A stretch of DNA of 64,000 nucleotides from an uncultured Oscillospiraceae bacterium (GCA_910587505.1 CAJULD010000012.1:1-64000); one strand, 5' to 3'; shown: positions 46,882 to 56,219, counted from the stretch's first letter. Notes: a model not told the origin generated them from the sequence alone. Program-made: numbers and translations.

Positions 46882-46934
46882 TTGACAAACATATCGAGTG
46901 GTGATATATTATCATACATATCGCAGGACGATAT
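46882..46934 (+). promoter_or_regulatory. promoter and palindromic operators before the ABC exporter
   Basis: TTGACA (46,882-46,887), 17 bases, TATATT (46,905-46,910). ATATC-N7-GATAT (46,891-46,907) overlaps the spacer and -10, and ATATCG-N5-CGATAT (46,918-46,934) covers the start site. This looks like a dimeric repressor site of PadR or GntR style; no such regulator gene is in view. Confidence 0.65.
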
Positions 46935-47065
46935 ATTGCGCTGTTTTTTGATAGCGCATAAATGCATTCCCAAGGCCCTTTTTTGATACTTTTTCTCTCA
47001 AAAAAAGTATGGACGCCACAAATCCACAAAAACGGCGCATGCAAAACGCCCGATGAGGAGGAGCT

Positions 47066-47842
47066 ATGCGAGAATTACTGCAAGCGCAGAGTCTGACGAA
47101 GACCTTCCGGCTGTCTGCCAGGCAGCAGAAGCTGGAAAAGACCAAAGAGAAGGTGCGGACGGCGGTGGATCACCTCAGCTTTACCGCCTGTGAGGGGGAG
47201 ATTTTCGGACTGCTGGGGCCCAATGGCGCGGGAAAGACCACCACGCTTCGGATGCTGGCTACCCTCATCCGGCCGGACAGCGGCGACGCCCTGGTGGACG
47301 GGGCCAGCATCGTCCGGGAGCCGGACCAGGTCCGCAGCCGCATCGGCTTTCTTACCAGCGAGCTGAAGCTGGAGGACTGCTTTACCCCCAACTGTTTATT
47401 TGACTTTTTTGCCGACCTCCATAAGGTGGACCCGGCGGTGCGGGACCGGCGGAAGAAGGAGCTCTTTGACCGCTTCGGTATCGACAGGTTTGCCGAGGTG
47501 AAGGTGGCAAATCTGTCCACCGGCATGAAGCAGAAGGTGTCTTTGGTGGTGTCCATCGTCCACAACCCGGACATCATCATCTTCGACGAGCCCACCAACG
47601 GCCTGGACGTGCTGACGGCCAGGGTGGTGACGGACTTCCTCCGGGAGCTGCGGGACGAGGGGAAGACCATCATCGTCTCCACCCATATTTTCAGCCTGAT
47701 CGAGAAGCTCTGCGACCGGGTGGGGATCATCATCAGCGGGAGGATGATCGTATGCGACACCCTGGAGCGGGTTTGCGGCGGCATGAGCCTGGAGGACAGA
47801 TTCTTTGAAATTTATAAGGAAACGGCAGGTGACGGGGAATGA
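47066..47842 (+). CDS. ABC transporter ATPase, NatA-like
   Basis: A 258-residue ATPase: Walker A LLGPNGAGKTTTLRML (residues 50-65), Q-loop variant near FLTSELKLED, signature NLSTGMKQKV near 150, Walker B DIIIFDEPTNGLD near 171-183, and the switch His in STHIF. The layout matches NatA (Na+ efflux) and related drug or peptide exporters. It overlaps its permease by 4 bases. GAGGAGG precedes the ATG. Confidence 0.9.
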   Translation: MRELLQAQSLTKTFRLSARQQKLEKTKEKVRTAVDHLSFTACEGEIFGLLGPNGAGKTTTLRMLATLIRPDSGDALVDGASIVREPDQVRSRIGFLTSELKLEDCFTPNCLFDFFADLHKVDPAVRDRRKKELFDRFGIDRFAEVKVANLSTGMKQKVSLVVSIVHNPDIIIFDEPTNGLDVLTARVVTDFLRELRDEGKTIIVSTHIFSLIEKLCDRVGIIISGRMIVCDTLERVCGGMSLEDRFFEIYKETAGDGE

Positions 47843-49011
47843 GAAGCGGGATACTTACGATTATGAAGAAGGAGCTGACCCGGTTTTTCGGCGACAAGCG
47901 GATGGTGGCCGGCGTCCTTCTGCCTGGTATCCTGGTTTACATCGGGTACAGCTTCATGGGCGGAGCCATGGGGGACGCTTTCGGCGTGGACGAGGACTAC
48001 ACTCCCACCGTCCAGACGGTGAACCTGCCGGAGTCTATGGAGGCGCTGCTGCCCCAGACGGGATTTACCATCATTGCGGCTTCGGACGGGGAGGCGGCCA
48101 AGGAGGCCGTAACAGCTCAGGAGCTGGACCTGCTGATGGAATTCCCGGAGGGGTTTGACGCCGATGTCGCGGCCTATGAGGTGTCCTCCGGTGGAGCGGC
48201 CCCCAATGTGGAGGTCTATTATAATGCAGCCTCCACCAATTCCACCTTTGCCTATCAGACAGTGGTGAGCCTGCTGGATGCCTATGAGGGCCAGATGGTC
48301 AACAAGTTTGACGTCAACGCCGGCGGGGAGGGCTACGATCTGGCCACGGCGGAGGATACAACGGGGTTCTTTTTCGCCATGATGATGCCTCTGCTGCTGA
48401 TGATGTTTCTCTACTCTGGCTGCGCCGCCGTGGCCCCGGAGTCCATCGCGGGGGAGAAGGAGCGGGGCACTATCGCCACTATGCTGATTACGCCCATCCG
48501 CCGCAGCGACGTGGCCCTTGGGAAGATTCTGGCGCTGGCGCTGATTGCCATAATCTCCGCGGCCTCCAGCACAGTGGGTACCGTCCTGGCGCTGCCAAAG
48601 ATGATGGGCGGCGTGACGGACGAGGTCAGCGCGGATATTTACGGCGTGCAGGACTATCTGCTGCTGGCGGCGGTCATCTTTTCCACGGTGCTGCTGCTGG
48701 TGACTGTGATCTCCGTTCTTTCTGCTTTCGCCAGGACCGTCAAGGAGGCCCAGACCTACGTCATGCCGGTTATGCTGCTGGTAATGGGACTGGGGATCAC
48801 GGGCATGTTCGGGGGCGGCGCGTCCCAGGAGCTGGCTGGCTACTGCATCCCGCTGTACAACAGCGTCCAGTGCATGGTGGGGGTGTTTTCCTTCTCTGTG
48901 CTGCCCGTAGGCGTAGCCGCCACGGTGGGGGCCAATGCCGTCGTGACCATTCTGGGCGTGGTGGCGCTGGCCAGGATGTTCAACAGCGAAAAGATTATTT
49001 TTTCCAGATAG
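47839..49011 (+). CDS. ABC-2 type permease, NatB-like
   Basis: A 390-residue membrane protein: one N-terminal span (LPGILVYIGYSFMGGAMG), a ~150-residue outside domain (residues ~50-180), then five or six C-terminal spans (FFFAMMMPLLLMMFLYSGCA, LLAAVIFSTVLLLVTVISVL, and others). PESIAGEKERGTIATMLITP is the conserved cytoplasmic motif of NatB-type permeases. With the upstream ATPase it forms an exporter for Na+ or a toxic compound. Confidence 0.85.
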   Translation: MRSGILTIMKKELTRFFGDKRMVAGVLLPGILVYIGYSFMGGAMGDAFGVDEDYTPTVQTVNLPESMEALLPQTGFTIIAASDGEAAKEAVTAQELDLLMEFPEGFDADVAAYEVSSGGAAPNVEVYYNAASTNSTFAYQTVVSLLDAYEGQMVNKFDVNAGGEGYDLATAEDTTGFFFAMMMPLLLMMFLYSGCAAVAPESIAGEKERGTIATMLITPIRRSDVALGKILALALIAIISAASSTVGTVLALPKMMGGVTDEVSADIYGVQDYLLLAAVIFSTVLLLVTVISVLSAFARTVKEAQTYVMPVMLLVMGLGITGMFGGGASQELAGYCIPLYNSVQCMVGVFSFSVLPVGVAATVGANAVVTILGVVALARMFNSEKIIFSR

Positions 49012-49021
49012 AAGGGCAGGG

Positions 49022-49136
49022 GAGCCGCGGCGCACAGCGCCGCGGCTCAATGTCCGAAGCAATGTGTTCTCAGAGCGCAGGTCCAGGCGCGTTCTGGGGT
49101 ACTTTTTCCTTCGTGAAGGATCGCTTCGCGATCCTT
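49022..49136 (+). terminator. two hairpins after the exporter
   Basis: GAGCCGCGGCG/CGCCGCGGCTC (49,022-49,048), then AAGGATCGC-TTC-GCGATCCTT (49,116-49,136). Neither has a long T run; together they probably end the exporter transcript. The rest of the gap to 49,239 holds TATAAT (49,200-49,205) and a ribosome site for the next gene. Confidence 0.6.
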
Positions 49137-49239
49137 TCAGCGCCCGGCTCGCCGCAGGCGCTGAGGAAGAATCCGCTGGTCTTTTCTCCTCTCCCATGTT
49201 ATAATAGACCTATCAACCGGGAGGAAAGAGGTATGCTCA

Positions 49240-49743
49240 ATGTATGATGAATTGACCGAAGTCGATATCAAAAAAATGAAGGAAGAGATCGACTACCGCA
49301 TCCGGGTCCTGCGGCCCAAATTGATCGAGGAGGTCCAGACCGCCCGCGCCTTCGGAGACCTGAGTGAAAACTTTGAGTACAAATGCGCCAGGCAGGAGAA
49401 AAACCGCAACGACAGCCGTATACGCTATTTGCAGAAGATGGTCAGCACCGCGAAGGTGATTTCCGCGGACTCCGCAGGGGATGCGGTGGGTCTGTTTGAC
49501 AAGGTGGCTGTCTTCCATGAGGGGCTGGGAAAAGAGATGACGCTGCGTGTCGTTACCACCCTCCGCTGCGACGCAGCCAGGGGACTCATCAGCAAGGAGT
49601 CCCCGGTGGGCAGAGCGCTGCTGGGCCGGAAAGTGGGGGACCGGGTCCATGTGAACGCCGGGGGCGGGACACAGTATGACATGGAGATCCGCTCCATTGA
49701 AAAGGGAACGGACGACGAATCCCTGGAGATACAGAAGTTTTAA
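49240..49743 (+). CDS. GreA/GreB-family transcription factor
   Basis: A 167-residue protein with the Gre two-part fold: an N-terminal coiled coil with the acidic tip (ARAFGDLSENFEYKCARQEK, residues ~30-49) and a C-terminal FKBP-like domain (GRALLGRKVGDRVHVNAGGG, near 126-145). GreA stimulates RNA polymerase to cleave its own transcript and escape pauses. Length and tip fit GreA, but the central part diverges, so it may be a second paralogue. Confidence 0.85.
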   Translation: MYDELTEVDIKKMKEEIDYRIRVLRPKLIEEVQTARAFGDLSENFEYKCARQEKNRNDSRIRYLQKMVSTAKVISADSAGDAVGLFDKVAVFHEGLGKEMTLRVVTTLRCDAARGLISKESPVGRALLGRKVGDRVHVNAGGGTQYDMEIRSIEKGTDDESLEIQKF

Positions 49744-49789
49744 AGAGGAACCCCCCGGCAAAGCCGGGGAGGTCTTCTTCGACAGGCTG

Positions 49790-49818
49790 ACGGGCGGGCC
49801 GTAAGGCCCGCCCGTTTT
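49790..49818. terminator. Rho-independent terminator
   Basis: ACGGGCGGGCC-GTAA-GGCCCGCCCGT followed by TTTCC; it follows the Gre gene. Confidence 0.85.
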
Positions 49819-49907
49819 CCACAACGCCGGTAAAACTTTTCAGAAGCTCCTGCGAGGCAATGTCCAGCCTTCCTGAAGGTTCTTTCTGATTCTTTTTTCA
49901 AAAAGAA

Positions 49908-51350
49908 TCAATACGCCACGCCCCAGATGATGTCTGTCGTACACTCCTTGCCGCACACGGGGCACTTGCCGGTAGCGCCGGACTGGTCCAGAGGCATACA
50001 CCGGGAGGTGACGCCCACCTTTTCCTTCATGGCAAGCTCGCAGTCCAGACTGCCGCACCATCTGGTATGGACAAAGCCGCCGCGGTTCTTCTCGATGAGG
50101 GCCTTGACCTCCTCCCAGGTTTCGGCAGAGAAGGTGTTGTCCTCCAGGTTCTTTTTCGCCATGGCAAACATGTTGTCGTGAATCTCGTCCAGCAGCGTTG
50201 CCACGGCGGTCTCCAGCCCGGCCAGAGGAACAAAGGTCTTTTCCCCGGTGTCCCGGCGGGCGATGCAGCACTGGTCCTTCTCCATGTCCTTAGGGCCGAT
50301 CTCCACCCGGAGGGGCACGCCCCGCATCTCGTATTCGGCGAACTTCCAGCCGGGCGCCTTGTCGCTGTCGTCCAGCTTCACCCGAACGCCCGCCTTTTCC
50401 AGCCGGTCCCGCAGGCCCTGGGCGGCCTCGACGACGCCGGGCCTGTGCTGGGCGATGGGCAGGACCACCGCCTGGATGGGAGCCACCCGGGGGGGCAGCA
50501 CCAGACCGTTGTCGTCGCCGTGGGTCATGATGATACCGCCAATAAGGCGGGTGGACACGCCCCAGCTGGTCTGGTGGGGGTGATGGAGCTGGTTGTCCGC
50601 GCCGGTGAAGGTGATGTCAAAGGCTTTGGCGAAGCCGTCGCCGAAGTAGTGGCTGGTCCCCGCCTGGAGGGCCTTGCGGTCATGCATCATGCACTCCACG
50701 CAGTAGGTGTCCTCCGCGCCGGAGAACTTCTCCCTGTCGGTCTTGCGGCCCCGTGTGACGGGCATGGCGAGATAGTTCTCGCAGAAATCCGCGTAGATGT
50801 TCAGCATGCGCACCGTCTCCTCCACGGCCTCTCCGGCGGTGGCGTGCATGGTGTGACCCTCCTGCCACAGAAACTCCCGGTGGCGGAGGAAGGGGCGGCT
50901 GGTCTTCTCCCAGCGCAGCACACTGCACCACTGGTTGTACAGCTTGGGCAGGTCCCGGTGGGAGTGGATGATGTTTTTATAGTGCTCGCAGAACAGGGTC
51001 TCGCTGGTGGGACGGATGCAGTAGCGCTCCTCCAGCTTCTCCGTTCCACCGAAGGTCACCCAGGCGCACTCCGGGGCGAAACCCTCCACGTGGTCCTTCT
51101 CCTTCTGGAGCAGGCTCTCGGGGATGAGCATGGGCATGGCCACGTTTTCATGGCCCGTGGCCTTGAACTGCCGGTCCAGCTCCTTCTGCATATTCTCCCA
51201 GATGGCGTAGCCATAGGGGCGGTAGATGAACATGCCCTTCACGCTGGAGTAGTCGATGAGTTCCGCCTTTTTGCATACGTCGGTGAACCATTGGGCGAAG
51301 TCCACGTCCCGCGCGGTGATGGCGTCCACCTGTCTCTGATCCTTTGCCAT
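49908..51350 (-). CDS. proS: prolyl-tRNA synthetase, archaeal/eukaryotic type
   Basis: A 480-residue class II synthetase of the short ProS type: VKGMFIYRPYGYAIWENMQK (motif 1 region, near 39-58), CIRPTSETLFCEHYKN (motif 2 region), HREFLWQEGHTMH, and a C-terminal zinc-binding domain with CGSLDCE, SRCMP and CPVCGKECTT, ending in Tyr (GVAY) as usual. It charges tRNA-Pro. The start has a good ribosome site (GAGAGAA) and its own promoter. No T-box is seen before it. Confidence 0.95.
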   Translation of the reverse strand: MAKDQRQVDAITARDVDFAQWFTDVCKKAELIDYSSVKGMFIYRPYGYAIWENMQKELDRQFKATGHENVAMPMLIPESLLQKEKDHVEGFAPECAWVTFGGTEKLEERYCIRPTSETLFCEHYKNIIHSHRDLPKLYNQWCSVLRWEKTSRPFLRHREFLWQEGHTMHATAGEAVEETVRMLNIYADFCENYLAMPVTRGRKTDREKFSGAEDTYCVECMMHDRKALQAGTSHYFGDGFAKAFDITFTGADNQLHHPHQTSWGVSTRLIGGIIMTHGDDNGLVLPPRVAPIQAVVLPIAQHRPGVVEAAQGLRDRLEKAGVRVKLDDSDKAPGWKFAEYEMRGVPLRVEIGPKDMEKDQCCIARRDTGEKTFVPLAGLETAVATLLDEIHDNMFAMAKKNLEDNTFSAETWEEVKALIEKNRGGFVHTRWCGSLDCELAMKEKVGVTSRCMPLDQSGATGKCPVCGKECTTDIIWGVAY

Positions 51351-51403
51351 AGCAGTTTCTCTCCTGAATCTATTTAAATTTTGGGTGTTTTCACTGGTTC
51401 CTT

Positions 51404-51432
51404 ATTTTAGCGATTCAGAGGGGAAATGTCAA
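51404..51432 (-). promoter_or_regulatory. promoter for proS
   Basis: On the minus strand, TTGACA (51,432-51,427), 17 bases, TAAAAT (51,409-51,404). Confidence 0.82.
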
Positions 51433-51586
51433 GGGAAACGCAGCATCTGCGGCGCTGCACGGACAATTTTCTTTGCTGCCTCCGGCGGCACGGCAGTTTT
51501 CTTTTCGATACTGCCGGGGCTGGGAGCTCCGGGGGACTTCTGCTTTTTTCGTACAGGTGAAAAGAAGGGCTGCCACGGCAGAAATG

Positions 51587-52801
51587 CTACTTTTTCTCCA
51601 GCTTTACCGTCTCCTTCATGGCCACTGAGCAGGCCAGATCCCCCAGTACGTTGCAGCAGGTAGCCCCCATATCGCACAGGGTGTTGACGCTGATGTACAC
51701 CCCCATTACGCCCGCCGGCAGGCCGGCAATGGACGCCAGGGCCGCAAAGGACGCGATGGCTCCGCCGGGTACGCCGGGGGTGCCGATGCTCAGCAGCGTA
51801 TTGCTCAGAAGTACCACGGCCAGCATGCCGAAGCTGACCTCCACGCCGCAGGCGTTGGCAAAGAAGACGATCATGAAGCTCATGAGGATACTCACCGCGT
51901 CCATGTTGATGGTGGCCCCCAGAGGCAGCGCCAGAGAGGAAATCTCGTTGGGTACCCCCATTTCGTCGGCGCAGCGCTTGCTGATGGGCAGCGTGGCGGA
52001 GCTGGAGCAGGTGCCGAAGGCGTTCAGCGCCGCGGGCATGACCCTGGAGAAGAACTGCCGCACGCCGTATTTGCCCAGCAGCCGGACAATGCCGCCGTAA
52101 ACGATGAGCGCATACAGGAAGAAGGTCAGATACAGCGCGATCAGCACCGTACCCAGGGCGACGATCGTCTCCGTGCCGTTGGCGTAGACCACGGAGGCGA
52201 TAGAGCACAGCACACCCACCGGTGTGAACAGCATGACCACGGATACGATTTTTACGGAAATTTCATTGACGGAGCAGGCAAGCATAACAAACGGCTCCGC
52301 CTTTTTCCCAAGCGTCAGACAGGTGATGCCAACGATCACCGCAAATACCAGGACCTGCAGCATGTCGCCGTTGGCAAAGGAGGCCACGGGATTGGCCGGA
52401 ACCAGGTTCTTTACCGTATCCAGCAGGCTGGTGAACTGGGTGGCCGCTACATTGGCCTCCACCATCTCGATGACGACGCCCCGTCCCAACCCCAGCGCCC
52501 GGGGAAGAAACAGCCCCAGCAGACTGGCCAGCAGGGTGGTGCAGACATAGTAAATGACGGACTGTGCGCCGATTTTACCGGTGGCGGATACGCTGCCGAT
52601 GCCGTGGACGCCCACCACCAGCGAGCAGAACACCAGCGGATAGATCATCATGCGCAGCGCGTTCATATACAGTCCGCTGACAAGGTCGATGGCGGGCAGC
52701 AGGAATTCCAGACGGCCGGGAATCAGCAGCCCCAGGACGATCCCCAGGATCAGACAGATAAAAATGGCCAGGGTCAGATGGGTCGAGGTTTTCTTTTTCA
52801 T
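51587..52801 (-). CDS. dicarboxylate/amino acid:cation symporter (DAACS family)
   Basis: A 404-residue membrane protein with about eight spans and two re-entrant loops. Signatures: GTCSSSATLPISKRC (serine-rich loop), ALPLGATINMDAVS (Na+ and substrate site) and GTPGVPGGAIASFAAL. The start at 52,801 (MKKKTSTHLT) follows AAAGGAG; longer frames upstream are leader RNA. It takes up acidic or small neutral amino acids with Na+ or H+. The T-box leader ties its expression to one uncharged tRNA. Confidence 0.92.
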   Translation of the reverse strand: MKKKTSTHLTLAIFICLILGIVLGLLIPGRLEFLLPAIDLVSGLYMNALRMMIYPLVFCSLVVGVHGIGSVSATGKIGAQSVIYYVCTTLLASLLGLFLPRALGLGRGVVIEMVEANVAATQFTSLLDTVKNLVPANPVASFANGDMLQVLVFAVIVGITCLTLGKKAEPFVMLACSVNEISVKIVSVVMLFTPVGVLCSIASVVYANGTETIVALGTVLIALYLTFFLYALIVYGGIVRLLGKYGVRQFFSRVMPAALNAFGTCSSSATLPISKRCADEMGVPNEISSLALPLGATINMDAVSILMSFMIVFFANACGVEVSFGMLAVVLLSNTLLSIGTPGVPGGAIASFAALASIAGLPAGVMGVYISVNTLCDMGATCCNVLGDLACSVAMKETVKLEKK

Positions 52802-52835
52802 GGGAAACAGCTCCTTTACACATAACATACAAAAA

Positions 52836-53100
52836 TGGCAAAATAAAAACGCCCGTCTTCCTGTGCAGAAGACGAGCGGAATGCCCGTGGTACCACTTCT
52901 TTTCACCCCGTGAGAAACCGGGGCCTCCATGAGCGTCCAGCAACGCTCTCCGCTGTAACGGGCAGACCCGTCGCGCCCTGACAGAATCCGCTTGGGCGCG
53001 CCTCTCCGGAGCCATCTTCTCCCGATTCCGACCGGCTCCCTTTCAGCAGGCGGGAGCTCTCTGTGCGGCGGGCCGCGGGATACTCTTTCCTTCATCGTGT
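52836..53100 (-). ncRNA. T-box leader RNA
   Basis: On the minus strand the leader contains GATGAAGGAAAGAGTA (Stem I start), CAGAGAGC, a Stem I hairpin, the hallmark GAAGTGGTACCACGGGC (52,900-52,884) that binds the tRNA 3' end, and a terminator, CGTCTTC-N6-GGAAGACG then GGCGTTTTT (about 52,874-52,842). It senses one uncharged tRNA and lets transcription proceed into the symporter. I could not fix the specifier codon by eye; candidates lie in GAATCGGGAGAAGATGGC. Confidence 0.9.
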
Positions 53101-53123
53101 TTGGTATGATAAAAATTATGATT

Positions 53124-53152
53124 ATTATATTCGGCGGCTTCCGGAAAGTCAA
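53124..53152 (-). promoter_or_regulatory. promoter for the T-box symporter unit
   Basis: On the minus strand, TTGACT (53,152-53,147), 17 bases, TATAAT (53,129-53,124). Confidence 0.85.
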
Positions 53153-53253
53153 TAGGTAATCTGACGTGTTCTGAGGCGAAACGACGGTTCCTTTTTGTAC
53201 AAAGTCAGCAACGGCAGTCCTTCGATTTGTTTCCCTCTTCCGCAATAAACTGG

Positions 53254-53282
53254 TAGACTTTTTCCATCCCGCGAGGTATACT
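53254..53282 (+). promoter_or_regulatory. promoter for murB-rapZ-yvcK
   Basis: TAGACT, 17 bases, TATACT (53,277-53,282), with the ribosome site and ATG 30-45 bases downstream. Confidence 0.65.
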
Positions 53283-53328
53283 ATAACAGAGAGAAATGAT
53301 TTATCCCAGCCAGGAGGTTTTTCTTGCT

Positions 53329-54234
53329 ATGCCGTGGTTTGACCGCTTTGATGAAATTACCGGGTTCCCGGATATGGAAATTCTCCGGGAGGAGCCGATG
53401 GAGAAGCACACTACCTTCCGGATCGGAGGGCCCGTCCGGCGGCTCGTCCGCCCGGCGTCGGCCGGGCAGTGCGCCGCGCTGCTGGCTGTGGCGGAGAAGG
53501 AAGGATGGCCGGTGCTGGTGCTGGGTAACGGCTCCAATCTGCTGGCGGCGGACGAGGGACTGGACTTGCTGGCCGTTTCTACCGGGCGGCTGGAGGGTCT
53601 GGAGCGGACCGGGGAGAAAACGGTCCGGGCGGGAGCGGGCGTCAGCCTGGCGCGGCTGGCGTCCTTTGCCCAGCGGGAGGGGCTGAGCGGACTGGAATTT
53701 GCCCACGGAATACCGGGCAGTCTGGGGGGCGGCGTATACATGAACGCCGGGGCCTATGGCGGCGAAATGAGGCAGGCGCTGTCCGCTGTGACGGCCTGGT
53801 TTCCCGGCGAGGGTATCCGCCGTCTGGCGGTGGAGGAGCTGGAGTTGGGCTACCGCCGCAGCATCTTCAGCGGCGGACGGGGCGTGGTGCTGGAGGCGGA
53901 GCTTCTGCTGGAGCCGGGAGACCGGAAGGCGATCCGGTCGCGGATGGAGGAGCTTGGCTGCCGCCGCCGGGAGAAGCAGCCTCTGGAGTATCCCAGCGCG
54001 GGCAGCACATTCAAACGGCCCGAGGGCCATTTTGCCGGAACGCTGATCGAGCAGTGCGGATTGAAGGGGCGGCGCGTCGGCGGCGCGCAGGTGTCGGAAA
54101 AGCACGCAGGATTCGTTATCAACACCGGCGGGGCCACCTGCGCCGACGTTCTGGCGCTGATCCGCTGCATACAGGAAACGGTGTACGACCAGACCGGCGT
54201 CCGGCTGGAGCCGGAGGTCAAAACCGTTCCGTAA
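53329..54234 (+). CDS. murB: UDP-N-acetylenolpyruvoylglucosamine reductase MurB
   Basis: A 301-residue FAD enzyme: HTTFRIGGPVRRLVRPAS (residues ~28-45), VLGNGSNLLAADEGLD, GLEFAHGIPGSLGGGVYMNA near 122-141, NAGAYGGEM, and PSAGSTFKRPEGHFAGTLIE near 222-241. It reduces UDP-GlcNAc-enolpyruvate to UDP-MurNAc in peptidoglycan synthesis. ATG 53,329 is chosen from the AGGAGG at 53,312. First gene of the murB-rapZ-yvcK operon. Confidence 0.95.
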   Translation: MPWFDRFDEITGFPDMEILREEPMEKHTTFRIGGPVRRLVRPASAGQCAALLAVAEKEGWPVLVLGNGSNLLAADEGLDLLAVSTGRLEGLERTGEKTVRAGAGVSLARLASFAQREGLSGLEFAHGIPGSLGGGVYMNAGAYGGEMRQALSAVTAWFPGEGIRRLAVEELELGYRRSIFSGGRGVVLEAELLLEPGDRKAIRSRMEELGCRRREKQPLEYPSAGSTFKRPEGHFAGTLIEQCGLKGRRVGGAQVSEKHAGFVINTGGATCADVLALIRCIQETVYDQTGVRLEPEVKTVP

Positions 54235-54260
54235 GGACCGCGCGAGAGGGAGAGAGAAAG

Positions 54261-55121
54261 ATGGAAATTCTGATTATATCCGGTCTTTCCGGCGGAGGGA
54301 AGAGCAAGGCGGCGTCCTTCCTGGAGGACATGGGATTTTATATTGTGGACAACATGCCGGCGGGAATGATCCTGAAATTTGCGGAATTCTGCGCCGCGGG
54401 CAGCGGACGCTACCACAGGGTGGCTCTGGTCTACGATGTGCGCACCGCTGACAGCTTTGACGAATTTCTGGAGGTCCTGGACACCCTGCGGAAGCGGGAG
54501 TACGACTGCCGGCTGCTGTTCCTGGAGGCGGACGTGGGGACTGTTATCAAACGTTACAAGGAGACCCGCCGGATGCATCCGCTTCAGGAGCGCTGCGGCT
54601 CTCTGGAGACTGCGGTGGACCGGGAGATCCATCTGATGGCCCCGGTGCGGGAGAAAGCGGACGTGGTCATCAATTCCACCACCTATTCAACCGCCCGCCT
54701 GCGGGGAGAGCTGCTCCGGCTGTTCGGCGGCAGCCAGAGTGCGGTGGAAATGCAGGTCAGTCTGGTGTCCTTCGGCTTCAAACACGGCCTGCCGCTGGAA
54801 GCCGACCTGGTGTTCGACGTACGCTTCATGCCCAATCCCTTTTATATTGATACGATGAAGAGCAGGACCGGTCTGGACCCGGAGGTCCGGGACTACGTAT
54901 TCTCTTTCCGTGAGACAGAACAGTTCATGGAGAAGCTGCGGGAGCTGCTCCGCTTTGTCCTGCCCCTGTACCGGGAGGAGGGAAAGACCATACTGGTGGT
55001 GGCGGTGGGGTGCACCGGCGGGCACCACCGGTCCGTGGCGGTGACCCGGTCTCTGGCGGAATATATCCGTTCGCTGGGGTATCAGGTAACGGAAAATCAC
55101 CGGGATATGACAAGGACGTAG
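54261..55121 (+). CDS. rapZ: RNase adapter RapZ (YvcJ)
   Basis: A 286-residue P-loop protein: SGLSGGGKSKAASFLEDMGF with Walker A at residues ~8-15, DVRTADSFDEFLEVL, ADVGTVIKRYKETRRMHPL and C-terminal VAVGCTGGHHRSVAVTRSLA near 255-274. RapZ/YvcJ binds nucleotides and nucleotide sugars; in Gram-negatives it guides glmS sRNA decay, in Firmicutes it affects competence. Co-transcribed with murB and yvcK, as in many Firmicutes. Confidence 0.95.
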   Translation: MEILIISGLSGGGKSKAASFLEDMGFYIVDNMPAGMILKFAEFCAAGSGRYHRVALVYDVRTADSFDEFLEVLDTLRKREYDCRLLFLEADVGTVIKRYKETRRMHPLQERCGSLETAVDREIHLMAPVREKADVVINSTTYSTARLRGELLRLFGGSQSAVEMQVSLVSFGFKHGLPLEADLVFDVRFMPNPFYIDTMKSRTGLDPEVRDYVFSFRETEQFMEKLRELLRFVLPLYREEGKTILVVAVGCTGGHHRSVAVTRSLAEYIRSLGYQVTENHRDMTRT

Positions 55122-55181
55122 GAGCAGGAAGTTTTTCAATTAAATATTCATCTTATTTTGTTAAAAGAAGTGTAAATTGCT

Positions 55182-56219
55182 ATGACAGAAAACAATCTAT
55201 ACCGCGGTCCCAGCGGCAAGGGACCGAAAATCACCGCCATCGGCGGCGGGACGGGCCTTTCCACCATGCTGCGGGGCCTGAAGCGGCACACCAACAATCT
55301 GACCGCCATTGTCACCGTAGCGGACGACGGCGGCGGCTCCGGCGTGCTGCGGCAGGAGCTGGGAATGCTGCCGCCGGGAGACGTCCGTAACTGTCTGGAG
55401 GCGCTGGCCAATGTGGAACCGTTGATGGGGGAACTGCTCCATTACCGGTTTACCGAGGGCTCGCTGAAGGGACAGAGCTTCGGCAATCTGTTTCTGGCGG
55501 CGCTTAACGGCATCTCCGGCGGAAGCTTCGATCAGGCGGTCAGCCGGATGAGCCAGGTGCTGGCCATCACCGGAAGGGTGATTCCAGTGACCAACACCGA
55601 CGTGCAGCTGGAGGCGGAATTTGAAAACGGAGCCAGAGTTCTGGGCGAATCCAAGATTTTCTACTGCAAAAAGCGGGAGAACTGCCGCATCCGGCAGGTG
55701 CGGCTGCTGCCGGAGCGTCCGGCGGCGCTGGAGCCTGCGCTGGAAGCCATCCGGGAGGCGGATATGATCCTGCTGGGGCCCGGAAGCCTGTATACCAGCA
55801 TCATCCCGAACCTGCTGGTAGACGGGGTGGCCCAGGCAATCGCCGGGTCCGGCGCTCTGAAGATTTACATCGCCAACGTCATGACCCAAGAGGGGGAGAC
55901 GGAAGGCTGCACCAATGCAGACCATATTCGGGCCATTTTCCAGCACTCCCTGCCGGGGCTGTTCCACCTGTGTCTGGTGAATTCCTCCACCATCCCGCCG
56001 GAGGTGGTGGAGCGCTACGCTCAGGAGGGGGCGGAGCCGCTTCTCTTCGACCGGGCCCGGTGCGCCGAACTGGGGGTGGAGCTGGTCAGCCGTCCGGTGT
56101 CCGCCGTGCGGGACGGCTATGTCCGCCACGACCCGGAGTTGCTGGCCGCGGCTCTGCTGGAGCTCCACGCCCAGAGAAGCGTCCGCATCGCGGGTCTGGG
56201 GAGGTACCGGACGGAATGA
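55182..56219 (+). CDS. yvcK: gluconeogenesis factor YvcK/GlmR
   Basis: A 345-residue CofD-like protein: ITAIGGGTGLSTMLRGLKRH (residues 17-36), TVADDGGGSGVLRQELG, PPGDVRNCLEALA, then GQSFGNLFLAALNGI and GPGSLYTSIIPNLLV. YvcK binds UDP-GlcNAc and directs carbon to cell-wall precursors. It lies 60 bases after rapZ. In most relatives whiA follows at once; here it is 7.2 kb away. Confidence 0.95.
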   Translation: MTENNLYRGPSGKGPKITAIGGGTGLSTMLRGLKRHTNNLTAIVTVADDGGGSGVLRQELGMLPPGDVRNCLEALANVEPLMGELLHYRFTEGSLKGQSFGNLFLAALNGISGGSFDQAVSRMSQVLAITGRVIPVTNTDVQLEAEFENGARVLGESKIFYCKKRENCRIRQVRLLPERPAALEPALEAIREADMILLGPGSLYTSIIPNLLVDGVAQAIAGSGALKIYIANVMTQEGETEGCTNADHIRAIFQHSLPGLFHLCLVNSSTIPPEVVERYAQEGAEPLLFDRARCAELGVELVSRPVSAVRDGYVRHDPELLAAALLELHAQRSVRIAGLGRYRTE

